This document shows, one piece after another, positions 36,489 through 45,929 of a stretch of DNA of 64,000 nucleotides (positions are counted from its first letter, which is position 1; each line of letters begins with the position of its first letter). Below the pieces are notes generated by a model that searched no databases, was not told the DNA's origin, and saw nothing but the letters and a program-made list of their open reading frames with translations. The DNA is from Firmicutes bacterium UBA2530 (lineage in GTDB: Bacteria > Bacillota > Clostridia > Tissierellales > Sedimentibacteraceae), in the NCBI GenBank assembly GCA_002340985.1, contig DDNC01000018.1, forward strand, positions 112,008-176,007, given 5' to 3'. A program made the position numbers and the translations under genes.

Positions 36489-38306
36489 TTTCAGAGATAT
36501 AAATACGAACATGCTGCCGCTTACATTTATTCTGTCTCCGTCTTTGTCTGCACCTATATTGTTCACTATAATTTTCACATGTATTTTTTCATTCTGACCT
36601 GAGGCCGTTAGATCCTCCGGTGACATTAGGTTCTTTGACTCAGATGCACTTTTAAATAATCTGTCAACAAGCTCCTTCAGCGAAATGTCGATTATATGGC
36701 TGTTGTCTTCATCAAATATTGATACCGTTACGTCTCCTGCTACGTCAGATTTTTGCTTTATTACATACCTGCTGTTCTCAAGCAGGAAGCTGCCGGACTC
36801 GGAATACTCACTACCGCCGCCTATGTTGACTCTGATAAATTTATCAAAACCCGAAATATCAATATCCCGACTTTCATCCAGACTTGCATATACATATCTT
36901 GGAGTTTCGACCGGTACAGGCTCGAATCTGTCATAATACGGCTCGAATCCGTATACCCGTTTAAAGCTGATGTAATATTCGGAATCGGATGCATATTCTT
37001 TCGGGAACCACTCTACTTCCTTTAAATATCCCATTCTTTCCATATAGTTCGAAATGCTTGTTATTTCAAATTTATCATTATTTGAGACCTCTTTTTTCGG
37101 GACTATTTTGCCCTCCGACAGCATTTCGTTTCTTATCAGAATCTCTTCAAGTCTTAATTCCTGGCTGTGTTTTGAAACCGTGAACGCATCGACAGGAGGT
37201 ATGATTGACAGCAAGGCAAATATGGCTGCAAGAAGTACTATAATATTTGAATTCTTGCTTTTTCTGAACAGGAGAACCAAGGCACACAATACCGAGAATA
37301 CTCCGAACAGCACAACATAGTATCTTGATTCAGTTATGCCGTATGCTTCAATCCTTATATAGGAGGAAGCAAGCTGCATGGCTGCAAGTGGTATGAGCAC
37401 CGGAGGAAATACCTTCCTGAAGAAAACAGAAAAGCGGTTCTCAAGGCCGGCGCACAGTATATAAATGAACCAGCCTGCCCCGGAATACGCCAGAACCATA
37501 GGACCAACTTGACCTACAGGCCATATGCCCGTAATTATTATTTTAATGAAGTAAATTATCAATACCACAGAGAAAATTGATATTAAAGGGATTAGTATAT
37601 ATGAAACCAATATATCCAATACCCTGGGGTAGCTGTAAGCAATTTCTTTTTTACGTATATCATTTTCTTCATCGGAATTAAACTCAGGAAGAAGAGAAAG
37701 ATAATATACAGGGGTGAAAAATGTATAAATTATATTGGCTATATGCGTATATATCCTGGAATCAAAGTTGTACAGCAATATATCTATGGCTCCGAAAATA
37801 GCCGTAAACCCAAGAAACATAACAATCCCGTAAAGAATTGCAGTAACTGCCGCCTTGAAGTGTGAAAGGGCTATTTTGCTGAAATCAGCCTTGTCTCCGG
37901 AGGACGGAACGTATAGATAAGCTGATGTCAGAGCAAATGAGATAACGAGAAAATGTACAACCATTGATTGTGACATATGGTTATCCGTCATTAAAAAATA
38001 ATATGCTGCGGACAAAATAATTGTACCGAGGTTAAACACAAGTTTACATTTTGAAAGCTTCACAAAACGCTCAAGCACAAACTGCACATACACTGCTGTC
38101 AGAGTGCCGAACATCCCGGTAAAAACCAGCCTTTCCAAAAATTCATCATTTATATAATCCCGTTCAATTACGTTGAACATAACAATGTACAAGAAAATCA
38201 AGTATATAAGCACAACAGGAAATCTAAACATTGTGCTTTTTAAATTTGAGGCTGTATTGACAAAAATATTTTTTATTCTGCTCATATGGCTGATTGTACA
38301 ATGCAA
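36486..38306 (-). CDS. DUF4153 membrane protein
   Basis: The protein has about a dozen hydrophobic helices (first 390 residues) and a soluble C-terminal part of about 210 residues. The pattern, with DILLYNFDSRIYTHI and the segment FFTPVYYLSLLPEF, fits the DUF4153 family of unknown function. I start at TTG 38306 because AAAGGAG lies about ten bases upstream. An ATG at 38285 has no site, and the frame reaches an ATG at 38342 also without one. It is unaccompanied, between converging metQ and a divergent HD-GYP gene. Confidence 0.8.
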   Translation of the reverse strand: MHCTISHMSRIKNIFVNTASNLKSTMFRFPVVLIYLIFLYIVMFNVIERDYINDEFLERLVFTGMFGTLTAVYVQFVLERFVKLSKCKLVFNLGTIILSAAYYFLMTDNHMSQSMVVHFLVISFALTSAYLYVPSSGDKADFSKIALSHFKAAVTAILYGIVMFLGFTAIFGAIDILLYNFDSRIYTHIANIIYTFFTPVYYLSLLPEFNSDEENDIRKKEIAYSYPRVLDILVSYILIPLISIFSVVLIIYFIKIIITGIWPVGQVGPMVLAYSGAGWFIYILCAGLENRFSVFFRKVFPPVLIPLAAMQLASSYIRIEAYGITESRYYVVLFGVFSVLCALVLLFRKSKNSNIIVLLAAIFALLSIIPPVDAFTVSKHSQELRLEEILIRNEMLSEGKIVPKKEVSNNDKFEITSISNYMERMGYLKEVEWFPKEYASDSEYYISFKRVYGFEPYYDRFEPVPVETPRYVYASLDESRDIDISGFDKFIRVNIGGGSEYSESGSFLLENSRYVIKQKSDVAGDVTVSIFDEDNSHIIDISLKELVDRLFKSASESKNLMSPEDLTASGQNEKIHVKIIVNNIGADKDGDRINVSGSMFVFISLK

Positions 38307-38485
38307 CCATTGTACTCTCCTTTCTATATTGTTTATTACCATATTTATTAGACGTAAAAATTATATATTTGTTTCATAGTGTTAGTATGTTTATACCAAT
38401 AAAATTAGTTTATTAATCTTAATTTTTTTGTTTTTCTGCCGAACTATATTGAATATGACAAATATTATAATGCAGAAGGAAAATC

Positions 38486-39805
38486 ATGGAACACAATAAT
38501 AATAGGTTTCACGGATATTTAACTGAGCAGATGAACAGCTGGCTTAATAAAATAAGCGGTATTTCCGCATTGAACAAGGCATTTGCTTCGTTTCCTCTTA
38601 CAAGCGAATTAAAGCCCGTGCTTGATGAAATAAGCGTAGAATTCAGTAAGCTTGACAAACTGATACAGCTTATTGAGAACATGAATAAAGATGTATCCTT
38701 CGACGGAATATTAAATTACATATATTCTACTTTTTCCGAATTCATCCCATATTCACATATAGGAATAGCACTGCTGAAGGACAATGGCAGAGTGCTGGAG
38801 GGTTCATATGGAAGATCCGACGAAGCATTGGAAAGCCTGCCTAAAAAGCTGGTGGGACTCAGGGCGGAAGTAAGTGAGACCAGTCTTGTAGGTATAGTTC
38901 GTGATGGCACGCCAAGGGTAATAAACGACCTTTACAGCTATACACAGCACAAGGACGCCCAATATAACAGAATATTGATTGAGGCAGGAATAAAGTCCTC
39001 TATTACATTGCCGTTAAAGGTCAATGAAAAGCCCATAGGTATAATATTCTTTTCAAATACAAATAAAGATGTTTATAGAGAAGAGCACATAGAGTTTTTA
39101 AAAACATTATCAAACAGCATTGCCATAAGTCTGAACAAAAATATTTTTATCGATGAAATGCTTTATTCAACTCTTCTGGCACTCACTAAAATGGCGGAGG
39201 CCCGTGATGAGGACACCGGAGATCATCTTGAGAGGATGAAAGAATATTCTGTGAGAATAACAGAATTTCTCATAGAGGACAATATGTATGAGGAAGAAAT
39301 CACAATAGCCTTTTTAAAGGGAATAGAAAGATTCAGTCCCATGCATGATATAGGTAAAGTCGGGGTAAAGGACGGGGTTTTGCTGAAACCCGGCAGGCTG
39401 ACAGATGATGAGTTTGGCGAAATGAAAAAGCATGTTATTTACGGTGTTGATGTACTGAAAACTGCCGAAAAGAATATTGCCAAGCAGAAGTACAGCATGT
39501 TTAAAATGGGGATTGAAATTGTAGAGGGTCATCATGAAAAGTGGAATGGTACGGGATACCCTTACAGGAAGGCCGGTACGGATATTCCTCTCAGTGCAAG
39601 AATCGTCGCGATTGCTGATGTGCTTGACGCACTCACAAGCAAGAGGCCATATAAAGACGCATACAACTTTGAGGAAAGCATGAATTATATAATTAATGAA
39701 AAAGGACGCCATTTCGACCCGTATATAATTGAATCGCTTATAAAGCATAAGAAGGAAATGAAAATTCTTTATGACAGCTTTCAAAACAATGAGCCGTCTG
39801 AATAA
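38486..39805 (+). CDS. GAF/HD-GYP domain protein, probable c-di-GMP phosphodiesterase
   Basis: The 439-residue cytosolic protein has an N-terminal helix region, a GAF sensor domain (about 65-210) and an HD-GYP domain. The HD pair is in MHDIGKVGVKDGVLLKPG and the GYP motif is HHEKWNGTGYP. ARIVAIADVLDALTSKRPYK completes the signature. It should hydrolyse c-di-GMP in response to a ligand or redox signal bound by GAF. GAAGG precedes the ATG. A GCCGAACT element upstream resembles part of a SigD -10, but the match is weak. A terminator overlaps its stop codon. Confidence 0.93.
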   Translation: MEHNNNRFHGYLTEQMNSWLNKISGISALNKAFASFPLTSELKPVLDEISVEFSKLDKLIQLIENMNKDVSFDGILNYIYSTFSEFIPYSHIGIALLKDNGRVLEGSYGRSDEALESLPKKLVGLRAEVSETSLVGIVRDGTPRVINDLYSYTQHKDAQYNRILIEAGIKSSITLPLKVNEKPIGIIFFSNTNKDVYREEHIEFLKTLSNSIAISLNKNIFIDEMLYSTLLALTKMAEARDEDTGDHLERMKEYSVRITEFLIEDNMYEEEITIAFLKGIERFSPMHDIGKVGVKDGVLLKPGRLTDDEFGEMKKHVIYGVDVLKTAEKNIAKQKYSMFKMGIEIVEGHHEKWNGTGYPYRKAGTDIPLSARIVAIADVLDALTSKRPYKDAYNFEESMNYIINEKGRHFDPYIIESLIKHKKEMKILYDSFQNNEPSE

Positions 39806-39822
39806 CCAGACGGCTCTATTTT
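39791..39822 (+). terminator. terminator overlapping the HD-GYP stop
   Basis: GAGCCGTCTG (39791-39800) pairs perfectly with CAGACGGCTC (39807-39816), followed by TATTTTATT. Confidence 0.88.
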
Positions 39823-39826
39823 ATTA

Positions 39827-40381
39827 TTATCTTATTGCTTTCATTGCCGTACTCCAAGAAATCACCTGATTCAGAAGGTCATCCACTTCACCCTCGTGCC
39901 TTGGGTCGGGCTTAAATTCACTCATATTTACGAAATCCGTAAACAGGTTCAGCATTACCTGTGCTCTTACGTCTGCCATATGAAGCTCTCCTGCAACAGT
40001 TCTGAGATGCTCAACGGCACGGGCGCCACCTGCACTTCCGTAGCTAACAAATCCTGCCGCTTTGTTTTTCCATTCCACGTTCAGAAAATCTATTGCATTT
40101 TTAAGGGCTCCCGGAATGCTGTGGTTATATTCTGCAGTTACGAAGATGTAACCGTCAAATTCATTTATTTTCTGCGACCATTTCTTGGTGTGTTCCTTTG
40201 TGTACTGCTGCATCATTGCCGGATAAGGCTCATCGTAAAGTGGTAAATTGTAATCGGCTACATCCACAAGCTCAAATTCTGCATCTGTTCTCTTTTTTGC
40301 CAGCTCGTAAAACCACTTGGCAACTGCTTCTCCGTTTCTTCCCGGTTTTGTGCTTCCCAATATAACAGCTATTTTAATCAT
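39827..40381 (-). CDS. NADPH-dependent FMN reductase family protein
   Basis: This 184-residue flavodoxin-like oxidoreductase carries the FMN phosphate loop GSTKPGRNGEAVAKW near its start and TAEYNHSIPGALKNAIDFL, the family signature, in the middle. GSAGGARAVEHLR is also typical. It may reduce FMN, azo dyes or quinones. I start at the second ATG (40381), which has AGGAGG seven bases upstream; the first ATG at 40387 is only one base from it. It is a single gene. Confidence 0.93.
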   Translation of the reverse strand: MIKIAVILGSTKPGRNGEAVAKWFYELAKKRTDAEFELVDVADYNLPLYDEPYPAMMQQYTKEHTKKWSQKINEFDGYIFVTAEYNHSIPGALKNAIDFLNVEWKNKAAGFVSYGSAGGARAVEHLRTVAGELHMADVRAQVMLNLFTDFVNMSEFKPDPRHEGEVDDLLNQVISWSTAMKAIR

Positions 40382-40546
40382 ATTCATTCCTCCTGTTGAT
40401 ATCTATCTGATTTGTAATAACAATTACTTTCATATAATCAATATACCCAAAAACAAGGCTCGAAAACATCAAAAAAGTTGTCGCAATATGCCGCAAAACA
40501 TTGCTTTATAGCAGTTAATTAGTGATTATCAAAGAAATTTTATGTA

Positions 40547-40575
40547 TTGTAATGATAATTGCAATATGATAATAT
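40547..40575 (+). promoter_or_regulatory. probable promoter of degV-EIIC/EAL
   Basis: TTGTAA (40547-40552) and TAATAT (40570-40575) are 17 bp apart, 45 bp before the second degV gene. Confidence 0.45.
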
Positions 40576-40619
40576 AAAATCATTACAGCATTTATCATAA
40601 ACAGAAGGGAATAGTAGTT

Positions 40620-41492
40620 ATGAGAAATTATGTTATTGTTACAGAATCGACAGCAGATCTTCCGGCAGGTATGATTGATGAATTGGGGATAAAGGTAATA
40701 CCTATGGGGTTTGGTTTTGAAAATGAAAGCTATTTAAATTACCCTGATCACAGAGAATTGGATATAAAAAAATTTTACAGCAGAGTAAAAAATGGTGAGC
40801 GCTCAACCACAACACTTATTAACGTAAAAACATTTGAGGAATATTTTGAGCCCATATTGCAGGCAGGAGAAGATATTCTTTATGTAGGCTTCTCTTCAGG
40901 TCTCAGCGGAACGTTTAACTCCTCCATGATAGCTGCAGAAGGACTGAGAGAAAAGTACACAGATGCTAAAATTGAATGTATTGATACGCTGGCGGCATCA
41001 ATGGGAGAGGGATTGCTTGTATACCATGCAGCCATGAAAAAACGTGAAGGAATGGATATTGACGATGTTAAGAACTGGCTTCTTGACAACAGGCTGCACA
41101 TGTGCCACTGGGTAACGGTTGATGACCTTAACCACCTCAAAAGGGGAGGCAGAATCAATGCAATGACGGCTACTCTGGGAACTGCTCTCAATGTCAAGCC
41201 GATTATACATGTGGATGACGAAGGTCACCTGATACCTGTAGGAAACGTAAGAGGACGTAAAAAATCTATTCAGACCTTGTTCGAGCATATGGAGGCAACG
41301 GCGATAAGGCCTGAAAATCAGGTTGTTTTTATAAGCCACGCTGACAGCCAGGATGATACGGAGTATCTTGCATCCCTTATAAAGGCAAAATTAAACGTAA
41401 AGGATGTAGTTTGCAATTACATAGGACCTGTAGTAGGCTCGCATACAGGGCAAGGTGCAATAGCTCTGTTCTTTATTGGGACGGAAAGATAG
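40620..41492 (+). CDS. DegV family fatty-acid-binding protein
   Basis: This is the second DegV/FakB-type protein in the window, 290 residues. It begins VIVTESTADLPAGM and contains VGFSSGLSGTFNSS, the fatty-acid-headgroup loop, and LNHLKRGGRINAM. The C-terminus ends with the ISHADSQ and GPVVGSHTGQGAI blocks. A GAAGGGA site precedes the ATG. The EIIC-EAL gene begins eight bases after its stop, so the two are co-transcribed; why a lipid-binding protein is paired with it is unclear. Confidence 0.93.
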   Translation: MRNYVIVTESTADLPAGMIDELGIKVIPMGFGFENESYLNYPDHRELDIKKFYSRVKNGERSTTTLINVKTFEEYFEPILQAGEDILYVGFSSGLSGTFNSSMIAAEGLREKYTDAKIECIDTLAASMGEGLLVYHAAMKKREGMDIDDVKNWLLDNRLHMCHWVTVDDLNHLKRGGRINAMTATLGTALNVKPIIHVDDEGHLIPVGNVRGRKKSIQTLFEHMEATAIRPENQVVFISHADSQDDTEYLASLIKAKLNVKDVVCNYIGPVVGSHTGQGAIALFFIGTER

Positions 41493-41500
41493 GATATAAC

Positions 41501-43660
41501 GTGCTGAATTTTAATAAAATTTCAGATAAACTTTTTGAATTTAATAAAAAGCTGGAGAATATACCTCTGCTGGTTTCTGTAAGAAACGGTCTTACGTACA
41601 TGATTCCTCTCATACTTTTAGGCTCTATGGCTCTGTTGCTTTTAAGCCTGCCTATTCCTGCCTATCAAAGTATGATGGGAGAAATCTTCGGTGAAGAGTG
41701 GAAAAATATTTTCATGTATGTGCAGGATGGAACACTTAATATTCTTTCCCTGCTCATGGTTGTGTGTGTCAGCTATTCTTTTGCTATTGAGGGCAATGAA
41801 AAAAACAGGCATATCAGTCCCATAATCGTGCCGGCGGTATCACTATGCTCATTTATAGCAATATCCGGTATCAGCGGTGCAGGATTTTCAATATCGAAGT
41901 TTGGAGCCGTTGGTATTTTTGCAGCTATGCTGACATCTATTATATCTTCGGTCATATTTATAAAGCTGAGTTCCATTGATTTTTTCAGGATAAATGTATT
42001 CACGGACGGTGCGGGCACTTTGCTTAACAATGCAATGTCGGCCCTTTTTCCGACAGCTATTACCGTGGGAATATTTGCGGTTTTTAACCTGCTGATGGTG
42101 TCTGTTTTCAAAATATCTGATATCCAGGAGTTCTTGTCCTCCGCTCTTCTCAGCTTATTCTCAAGAAGTGATTCCGATTTTTCAAGCGGTATTTTATTTA
42201 TATTTTTGATTCATATTTTATGGTTTTTCGGTATACATGGAAGCAATGTTCTGGAACCTGTGGCACAGGCAATATTTGTACCTGCTCTTGCCGAGAATGC
42301 CGCATTAGTTATGTCAGGGCAGAATCCTCCATGGATTGTTACAAAGACATTTCTTGATACTTTTGTATTAATGGGAGGCTGCGGTACAACGCTTTGCCTT
42401 ATCGCCGCAATTTTGATTTCGGGGAAGCATAAAAATCAGCTGCACCTGGCAAAAATGTCATTTTTGCCGATTGTGTTCAACATCAACGAGCTGATAATAT
42501 TTGGAATGCCCATAGTATTGAATCCTGCGTACTTTATCCCCTTTTTAGGAGTACCGGTGGTTCTTACGATAGTTTCCTATTTATGCGTATACTTAGGGTT
42601 TGTGCCCCATACATTTCAGGCGGTGGAGTGGACAACCCCAATTTTCTTAAGTGGTTATATTTCAACAGGTTCCATAAATGGAAGCATATTGCAGCTGTTT
42701 AACCTGGTTTTAGGTACTCTTTGCTATATTCCTTTTGTGAAGCTTGCGGAAAGTGTGTCTAATTCCAGAATGAAGAAAAGCCTTGACAAGGTATACACTA
42801 CATTTAAGCAGTGTGAAGGAAGAGGCATGGTTTTATCTATGTTAAGCAGGCAAGATGATATCGGGAGCATTTCAAGGTTTTTGGCAATAAACCTGGAGTA
42901 TGATTTAGAAAATGGAGATATTTCCTTATTTTATCAGCCTCAGGTAAATTTTGAGGGACGTGTCACGGGAGTGGAAGCTCTGCTCAGATGGAAGCCCAAC
43001 AGATATGATTACATTTATCCTCCCTTAGTTATCGCATTGGCTGACGAAGCTCAGCTTATGGACAGGTTGGGGTATTGGATACTGGAAACGGCCTGTCGCG
43101 ATTTGAAGAAAATTCATGAAGCAGGCTTAGAGGATATTGTGGTTTCAGTAAATGTTTCTGCCGTACAGTTGGAAAACAAACAATTTTCAGACAAACTTGA
43201 AGTAATTATGAAAAAATATGATATAGACCCACGCCGATTGAAAATTGAAATAACAGAGCAAATAGCCCTTACCAGTGGCGCAAGAATTATAGACCAGATT
43301 ATAGCTATGAAGAAGTTAGGAGTAAGACTTGCAATGGATGATTTCGGAATGGGGCACAGCTCCCTGATGTATTTAAAGGAATATGATTTTGATACAATCA
43401 AGCTTGACGGTGCCCTCGTTAAGGAAATAATGTCTAAAAGCAGTTGCAGCAACATAATATCATCCATCATATCCCTCGGAAAATCATTAAACTATTCCGT
43501 AATTGCCGAATATGTTGAAAAAGAGGAACAGAAGCACATCCTCCACGAGCTTGGATGCGACAGCTACCAGGGATACCTCTTTAGTGTTCCGCTGCCATAC
43601 GACGATGTCGTAGAGTATATATTGCGCACAAACGTAAACATTGAAGCAGAATCAAGCTAG
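41501..43660 (+). CDS. PTS EIIC-EAL fusion, membrane c-di-GMP phosphodiesterase
   Basis: The first 420 residues are a membrane permease of the lactose/cellobiose PTS EIIC type, with GIHGSN (244-249) and NELIIFGMPIVLNP (329-342) as in sugar EIICs. The rest is an EAL domain with apparently complete catalytic residues: EALLRW (492-497), Asn551, Glu583, DDFG (613-616), Lys634, Glu673 in AEYVE and Gln690. No EIIB or EIIA is attached or nearby, so the permease part probably senses or moves a sugar and controls c-di-GMP breakdown. The start is GTG at 41501, with AGGA six bases upstream, eight bases after degV; the earlier in-frame ATG lies inside degV. Length is 719 residues. Confidence 0.92.
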   Translation: MLNFNKISDKLFEFNKKLENIPLLVSVRNGLTYMIPLILLGSMALLLLSLPIPAYQSMMGEIFGEEWKNIFMYVQDGTLNILSLLMVVCVSYSFAIEGNEKNRHISPIIVPAVSLCSFIAISGISGAGFSISKFGAVGIFAAMLTSIISSVIFIKLSSIDFFRINVFTDGAGTLLNNAMSALFPTAITVGIFAVFNLLMVSVFKISDIQEFLSSALLSLFSRSDSDFSSGILFIFLIHILWFFGIHGSNVLEPVAQAIFVPALAENAALVMSGQNPPWIVTKTFLDTFVLMGGCGTTLCLIAAILISGKHKNQLHLAKMSFLPIVFNINELIIFGMPIVLNPAYFIPFLGVPVVLTIVSYLCVYLGFVPHTFQAVEWTTPIFLSGYISTGSINGSILQLFNLVLGTLCYIPFVKLAESVSNSRMKKSLDKVYTTFKQCEGRGMVLSMLSRQDDIGSISRFLAINLEYDLENGDISLFYQPQVNFEGRVTGVEALLRWKPNRYDYIYPPLVIALADEAQLMDRLGYWILETACRDLKKIHEAGLEDIVVSVNVSAVQLENKQFSDKLEVIMKKYDIDPRRLKIEITEQIALTSGARIIDQIIAMKKLGVRLAMDDFGMGHSSLMYLKEYDFDTIKLDGALVKEIMSKSSCSNIISSIISLGKSLNYSVIAEYVEKEEQKHILHELGCDSYQGYLFSVPLPYDDVVEYILRTNVNIEAESS

Positions 43661-43739
43661 TAATTCTGTATAATCAATGTAAGTCCTGATGGAACATTAA
43701 TTCATAAATTACGTCTTATTAATAAATAGGAGGTATATT

Positions 43740-44084
43740 ATGAATAGAAAGATTATGTGGATTATATTGTTAATGGCAGTAGTTTTTGCTGCAATATCAG
43801 TTATAAATTTAAAAGGAAAAAATGATATTAACGATGCTGTATCGTTTTCTGCAACGGTTTTGGAGAATAATCAGGTATCCATATTAGTAGAACCATTTGC
43901 AGGTGAAGACGAATTGAAATCAAGCGACAAAATAGTGGTTAGGGTTGCTGAGAACTCTGCAACTCTCAAGGATTTATCCGACTTTACGCCGGGAACTAAG
44001 GTAATGGTTACTTATAACGGCATTATCATGGAAAGCTATCCTGCACGAATAAATGCTTACAATGTTGAAAAAATAAACTATTGA
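43740..44084 (+). CDS. small exported protein, DUF3221-like
   Basis: The 114-residue protein has one N-terminal hydrophobic segment (about 5-23) that acts as a signal or anchor, with no lipobox. The rest is a small beta-rich domain with VLENNQVSILVEPFAGED, FTPGTKVMVTYNG and a final ESYPARINA. This order resembles DUF3221/YobA-like domains (G-x-V, then a VxxxG-x-V-x-V-x-Y-x-G, then P-A-x-I). The function is unknown. AGGAGG precedes the ATG. The tRNA-Ser promoter overlaps its stop codon. Confidence 0.78.
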   Translation: MNRKIMWIILLMAVVFAAISVINLKGKNDINDAVSFSATVLENNQVSILVEPFAGEDELKSSDKIVVRVAENSATLKDLSDFTPGTKVMVTYNGIIMESYPARINAYNVEKINY

Positions 44085-44109
44085 CACGCCAGGTGTTTCA
44101 GGTTATAAT
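44081..44109 (+). promoter_or_regulatory. consensus SigA promoter of tRNA-Ser
   Basis: TTGACA (44081-44086) and TATAAT (44104-44109) are perfect, with a 17-bp spacer. The -35 box overlaps the stop codon of the preceding gene. Confidence 0.9.
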
Positions 44110-44131
44110 AGCACTTGCTGTAAAGCATTTT

Positions 44132-44218
44132 GGAGAGTTGTCCGAGTGGTTTAAGGAGCACGCCTGGAAAGCGTGTATACGGGGAACCGTATCGAGGGTT
44201 CGAATCCCTCATTCTCCG
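44132..44218 (+). tRNA. tRNA-Ser (anticodon GGA)
   Basis: The 87-base gene folds as a class II tRNA. The acceptor GGAGAGT pairs with ATTCTCC. The anticodon stem CACGC/GCGTG holds CTGGAAA with anticodon GGA. The long variable arm is ATACGG/CCGTAT, and the T-arm GAGGG TTCGAAT CCCTC is standard. The discriminator is G and CCA is not encoded, so the CCA-adding enzyme at 49998 is required. It reads UCC and UCU. Confidence 0.97.
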
Positions 44219-44224
44219 TAAGGT

Positions 44225-44275
44225 TATCAGGCTAAAGCAGATGCAAATTGCATTTGTTTTAGCCTGATATTTTAT
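44225..44275 (+). terminator. terminator after tRNA-Ser
   Basis: TATCAGGCTAAA (44225-44236) pairs with TTTAGCCTGATA (44258-44269), and the inner part pairs as well, followed by TTTTATTT. Confidence 0.9.
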
Positions 44276-44370
44276 TTCTGCAATTATTATGCCGAAAGTA
44301 TAATTGAAGGGGATTACAATTCATTGAGCAAGCAGTGCAGGTGGAATCATATTCTTATTTATGTAAAACT

Positions 44371-45000
<630 letters not shown>

Positions 45001-45110
45001 TTAATTATAACAAGAGGTCAAAATAATATTCGGCTTATTTATATATTTTTTATTACTAAGTTAGTTTTTTACGGTAAATGCCCAAAACAGAACATTTTCA
45101 GTAGTTATAA

Positions 45111-45270
45111 AACTGCTAAAAAGGTACACCTTAATAGCATTATAATTAGATATAATTATGCAAAATGTATTATAAACCAAATTATGACAAAAGTCAACAA
45201 ATTTCGACTGTTTTATATTTTAAAATTGCGTATTTATACTGAGTTATTAAGGTGTACCTTTACATCATAA
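45111..45270. repeat. inverted crossover-like sites, probable invertible promoter
   Basis: A 17-bp perfect inverted repeat, AAAGGTACACCTTAATA (45120-45136) and its complement (45245-45261), encloses 108 bp. Each arm is itself AAGGT-NN-ACCTT, with central bases AC at 45126-45127 and GT at 45254-45255. Around the left centre, the outward half-sites agree at 11 of 15 positions (ACCTTnnTAGCAnT). Serine invertases cut sites of this design at the central dinucleotide, and a non-palindromic centre in inverted copies permits only inversion. Terminal repeats of a small element or a res site are alternatives. Confidence 0.7.
45169..45197 (-). promoter_or_regulatory. promoter inside the invertible segment
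   Basis: On the minus strand TTGACT (45197-45192) and TATAAT (45174-45169) have a 17-bp spacer. It now faces the recombinase. Inversion about 45190.5 would put the -10 at 45207-45212 facing cheW. Confidence 0.7.
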
Positions 45271-45404
45271 TTTACTTAAAAAAGGAAAATAATTAACTTT
45301 AATCAGCACTATTTATTTAATTTGTTGTATTTAAAAAGGATAATGATATTTAACCAAATATTCAAGCTTTTTTATGAAAACTAACAAAGAAAGGAGGTAA
45401 TTCA

Positions 45405-45896
45405 ATGACTAAGGCAATAAATCCAGAATTAATCGATGATTTTGAAGATTCGCAAAAAGGAAAGTTTCTAATCTTTTCTGTGGGAAATGAGATGTATGGA
45501 ATTGAAATTCAGTATGTTACTGAGATTGTTGGCATTCAGCCTGTTACTGAAGTTCCGGAGTTTCCTGAAAATATTATAGGAGTTATTAATTTGCGTGGCA
45601 AGATCATTCCTGTTATGGATGTACGGCTTCGTTTTAAAAAGCCGCTTCGTAAATACGATAGCAGGACTTGTATTATTGTAATAGATTCCAAAGCTACTAC
45701 TGTTGGATTAATTGTAGACAGTGTGTCAGAGGTTTTAGAAATACAGGAAGAGGATATTGTATCCCCTCCCGACATGAAAAGTTGTGGGTCAAGCTATTTA
45801 AAAGCGATAGGAAGGATTGGAAATGATATCAAATTACTTTTAGATTGCGAAAGGTTTTTGGGAGACGAAGAAAAAGAGCTTTTGAACGTTAATTGA
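45405..45896 (+). CDS. cheW: CheW-like chemotaxis coupling protein
   Basis: CheW links chemoreceptors to the kinase CheA. The 163-residue protein is one CheW SH3-like domain from about residue 18. FSVGNEMYGIEIQYVTEIVG is the first strand pair, GVINLRGKIIPVMDVRLRF the family core and GLIVDSVSEVLEI the second subdomain. GGAGG precedes the ATG. An MCP gene follows 33 bases later. No cheA is in the window, so the kinase must be elsewhere. Confidence 0.95.
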   Translation: MTKAINPELIDDFEDSQKGKFLIFSVGNEMYGIEIQYVTEIVGIQPVTEVPEFPENIIGVINLRGKIIPVMDVRLRFKKPLRKYDSRTCIIVIDSKATTVGLIVDSVSEVLEIQEEDIVSPPDMKSCGSSYLKAIGRIGNDIKLLLDCERFLGDEEKELLNVN

Positions 45897-45929
45897 TTTG
45901 GTAATAATAATATTAAGGAGGCCGTTTAT

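Noticed and set aside
38415..38450. SigD-like promoter before the GAF/HD-GYP gene (TAAT and GCCGAACT)
   Set aside because: The -10 matches only its first half and the -35 is off consensus.
44194..44218. tRNA-Ser 3' end as an attachment core for an integrated element
   Set aside because: No copy of this segment was found up to 49 kb, and the nearby recombinase is of the serine type.
45120..45261. Inverted repeats as ends of a miniature transposable element
   Set aside because: No flanking target duplication is visible and each arm has a dyad with a central dinucleotide, which fits a recombinase site better; not fully excluded.
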